DNA from: Cryptomeria japonica
Taxonomy: Eukaryota; Streptophyta; Pinopsida; Cupressales; Cupressaceae
Direction: 5' to 3'
DNA length: 64,000 nucleotides
NCBI RefSeq assembly: GCF_030272615.1
Contig: NW_026729344.1
Span: forward strand, 1-64,000
Shown piece after piece: positions 61,201 through 64,000 of this stretch (positions are counted from its first letter, which is position 1; every line of letters starts with the position of its first letter). The position numbers and the translations under genes are program-made. A model generated the notes under the pieces. The model had not been told where the DNA came from. It saw only the letters and a program-made list of their open reading frames with translations, and ran no database searches.

Positions 61201-64000
61201 CACCAAACGCTCCGACAAAAAAAGAGGCGGCGCTCCAATAACCCCGCTTCGGAGCGCAGCCGGGGCAAACCCAGCCAAGGTGCCCACCCCGACGAAGGTG
61301 CACGCGAGGTGCGCACCCGGGGCAAACCGGGCTCCGACAACGTGCACGCAGCACCTTGGAGCACACTTCGAAGCACTCCCGGGTGCCCACCGGCGTTGCG
61401 CACCGTGGTGGGCAGCGAGGTGCGCACCTTTGATGCGCTGCCTTCACTAATTTCCAGAAAAAGGCAAAAAAAAATGAGATTTTAAAATTTCCGTTTTGAA
61501 AGATAGTGAAAAAAAAGGAACGCGGGTGCCATCTTGAGCCCGCCCTGGTGCGCAGCCCAGGCAAGGCATGCGCACCAAGGTGCCCACCCGAGGTGCACAC
61601 CCGGGGCAAACCGGGCTCCGACTTCGTGCAGGCCGCACCTTGGAGCACACTTCGGAGCGCTCCTTGGTGCGCACCATGGTGCCCACCAGGGCGCGCAACC
61701 CAGCCAAGGTCTGCACACCAAGGTGCCCACCCCGGCGAAGGTGCACGCGAGGTGCGCACCCGGGGCAAACCGGGCTCCGACTTCGTGCACGCCATGGTGC
61801 CCACCGCGGCGAAGGTGCACGCGAGGTGCGCACCCGGGGCAAACCGGGCTCCGACTTCGTGCACGCCGCACCTTGGAGCACACTTCGGAGCGCTCCTTGG
61901 TGCGCACCATGGTGCCCACCAGGGCGCGCAACCCAGCCAAGGTGTGCGCACCAAGGTGCACGCGAGGTGCGCACCCGGGGCAAACCGGGGTCCGACTTCG
62001 TGCACGCCGCACCTTGGAGCACACATCGGAGCGCTCCCAGGTTCGCACCAGCGTTGCGCACCTTTGATGCGCTGCCTTCACTAATTTCCAGAAAAGGCAA
62101 AAAAAAACGATATTTTAAAATTTCCGTTCTGAAAGATAGTGAAAAAAACGGAACGCGGGTGCCATCTTGAGCCCTTCCTGGTGCGCAGCCCAGGCAAGTT
62201 GTGCGCACCAAGGTGCCCACCCTGGCGGAGGTGCGCGCCCGGGGCAAACCGGGCTCCGACTTCGTGCACTGCATGGTGCCCACCAAGGCGCGCAACCCAG
62301 CCAAGGTGCCCACCGCAGCGAAGGTGCACGCGAGGTGCACACCCGGGGCAAACCGGGCTCCGACTTCGTGCACGCCGCACCTTGGAGCACACTTCAGAGC
62401 GCTCCTTGGTGCGCACCAGGGCGCGCAACCCAGCCGAGGTGCCCACCCCGGCGAAGGTGCACGCGAGGTGCGCACCCGGGGCAAACCGGGCTCCGACTTC
62501 GTGCACGCCATGGTGCCCACCGCGGCGAAGGTGCGCACCCGGGGCAAACCGGGCTCCGACTTCGTGCACGCCGCACCTTGGAGCACACTTCGGAGCGCTC
62601 CTTGGTGCGCACCATGGTGCCCACCAGGCCGCGCAACCCAGCCAAGGTGTGCGCACCAAGGTGCACGCGAGGTGCGCACCCGGGGCAAACCGGGGTCCGA
62701 CTTCGTGCACGCCGCACCTTGGAGCACACATCGGGGCGCTCCCGGGTTCGCACCGGCGTTGCGCACCGTGGTGGGCACCTCGGAGCACACCAAGGTGGGC
62801 AGCGAGGTGCGCACCTTTGATGCGATGCCTTCACTAATTTCCATAAAAGGCAAAAAAAAAACGAGATTTTAAAATTTCCGTTTTGAAAGATAGTGAGAAA
62901 AAGGGAATGCTGGTGCCATCTTGAGCCCGCCCTGGTGCGCAGCCCAGCCAAGGTTTGCGCACCAAGGTGCCCACCCTGGCGAAGGTGCGCGCCCGGGCAA
63001 TTAACCCAACTTCCAACTTCGCGCGCGCCAGGGTGGGAGCGCACCCAACAACCGGGCCTGGGAAGAGCCAATGCGAGAAACCCCACCAAACTCTCTGACA
63101 AAAAAAGAGGGGGCGCTCCAGTAACCCCGCTTCGGAGCGCACCCTGGGCAAACCCAGCCAAGGTGCCCACCCCGGCCAAGGTGCAGGCGAGGTGCGCACC
63201 CGGGGCAAACCGGGCTCCGACAACGTGCACGCCGCACCTTGGAGCACACTTCGTAGCGCTCCCGGGTGCGCACCTCAGAGCACACCAAGGTGGGCAGCGA
63301 GGTGCGCACCTTTGATGCGCTGCCTTCACTAATTTCCAGAAAAGGCAAAAAAAAAAGGAGATTTTAAAATTTCCGTTTTGAAAGATAGTGAAAAAAACGG
63401 AACGCGCGTGCCATCTTGAGCCCGCCCTGGTGCGCAGCCCAGGTAAGGTGCCACCCTGGCAAAGGTGCGCACCCGGGCAATTAACCCTACTTCCGACTTC
63501 GTGCGCGCCAGGGTGGCAACCGGGCCTCGGAAGAGCCAATGCGAGAAACCCCACCAAACGCTCCGACAAAAAAAGAGGCGGCGCTCCAATAACCCCGCTT
63601 CGGAGCGCAGCCGGGGCAAACCAAGCCAAGGTGCCCACCCCGACGAAGGTGCACGCGAGGTGCGCACCCGGGGCAAACCGGGCTCCGACAACGTGCACGC
63701 AGCACCTTGGAGCACACTTCGAAGCACTCCCGGGTGCCCACCGGCGTTGCGCACCGTGGTGGGCAGCGAGGTGCGCACCTTTGATGCGCTGCCTTCACTA
63801 ATTTCCAGAAAAAGGCAAAAAAAAATGAGATTTTAAAATTTCCGTTTTGAAAGATAGTGAAAAAAAAGGAACGCGGGTGCCATCTTGAGCCCGCCCTGGT
63901 GCGCAGCCCAGGCAAGGCATGCGCACCAAGGTGCCCACCCGAGGTGCACACCCGGGGCAAACCGGGCTCCGACTTCGTGCAGGCCGCACCTTGGAGCACA

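Larger units (their letters stand above)
58139..64000 (+). repeat. 5S rDNA repeat unit U8, 3'-truncated by the window
   Basis: To convert from U1, add 55465. It runs from the 5S gene into the second copy of the internal duplication and stops before the G-rich minisatellite. It has a private G-to-A change at 60340 and C at 61719, shared with U4. Confidence 0.97.

Noticed and set aside
1-64000. 5S genes linked inside 35S rDNA units
   Set aside because: No 18S, 5.8S or 26S sequence is seen between consecutive 5S genes in any of the seven full units.
1-64000. Transposon, LTR element or viral insertion
   Set aside because: No reverse transcriptase, integrase or transposase motifs, no terminal repeats with target-site duplications, and no unit differs from the others by an insertion longer than one base.

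Overview
The window is one tandem array of 5S ribosomal RNA genes from a nuclear plant genome. Eight intact, identical 119-nt 5S genes lie on the + strand at 2674, 10597, 18522, 26446, 34369, 42292, 50215 and 58139. They are spaced 7923, 7925, 7924, 7923, 7923, 7923 and 7924 bp apart, so the basic unit is 7923 bp. The window holds seven full units (U1-U7) between a truncated unit at each end (U0, 1-2673; U8, 58139-64000). The plant assignment rests on the 5S sequence, whose 5' end, internal promoter and helices match land-plant 5S. The changes at nt 19-23, nt 59 and nt 67-69 with its pairing partner look more gymnosperm-like or early-diverging-plant-like than typical monocot or eudicot 5S; I recall this from memory and hold it with moderate to low confidence.

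Layout of a unit, in U1 coordinates: the 5S gene (2674-2792) and its T-run terminator; a very GC-rich 3' flank (2798-3216); a long complex repeat region (3217-9354) of GC-rich blocks separated by eleven AT-rich junction elements; a G-rich 12-bp minisatellite (9355-9863); a T-rich stretch (9864-10203); and a GC-rich 5' flank (10204-10596) leading to the next 5S gene. The complex region is hierarchical. Short motifs such as GGTGCGCACC form monomers of about 128-141 bp or 63-74 bp, monomers form blocks of about 350-1050 bp, and a run of four blocks (4999-7350) was directly duplicated (7351-9184) and then shortened.

I find no credible protein-coding gene. The long open frames occur on both strands at once, are made of the same few peptides (CAPG, VRT, GAH, LEHTSERS types) and follow the repeats, so they are by-products of GC-rich, stop-poor, partly palindromic repeats. 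No 18S/5.8S/26S rRNA gene, tRNA, CRISPR array or recognisable transposon is seen.

The most notable point is the unit length. Only about 1.5% of each unit is gene, whereas plant 5S units are usually a few hundred bp to about 1 kb, with a few kb known in some conifers. The units are also almost identical: I found only seven variable sites across the 64 kb, and the four substitutions confined to one unit are all C-to-T (or G-to-A) at CG or CCG sites.
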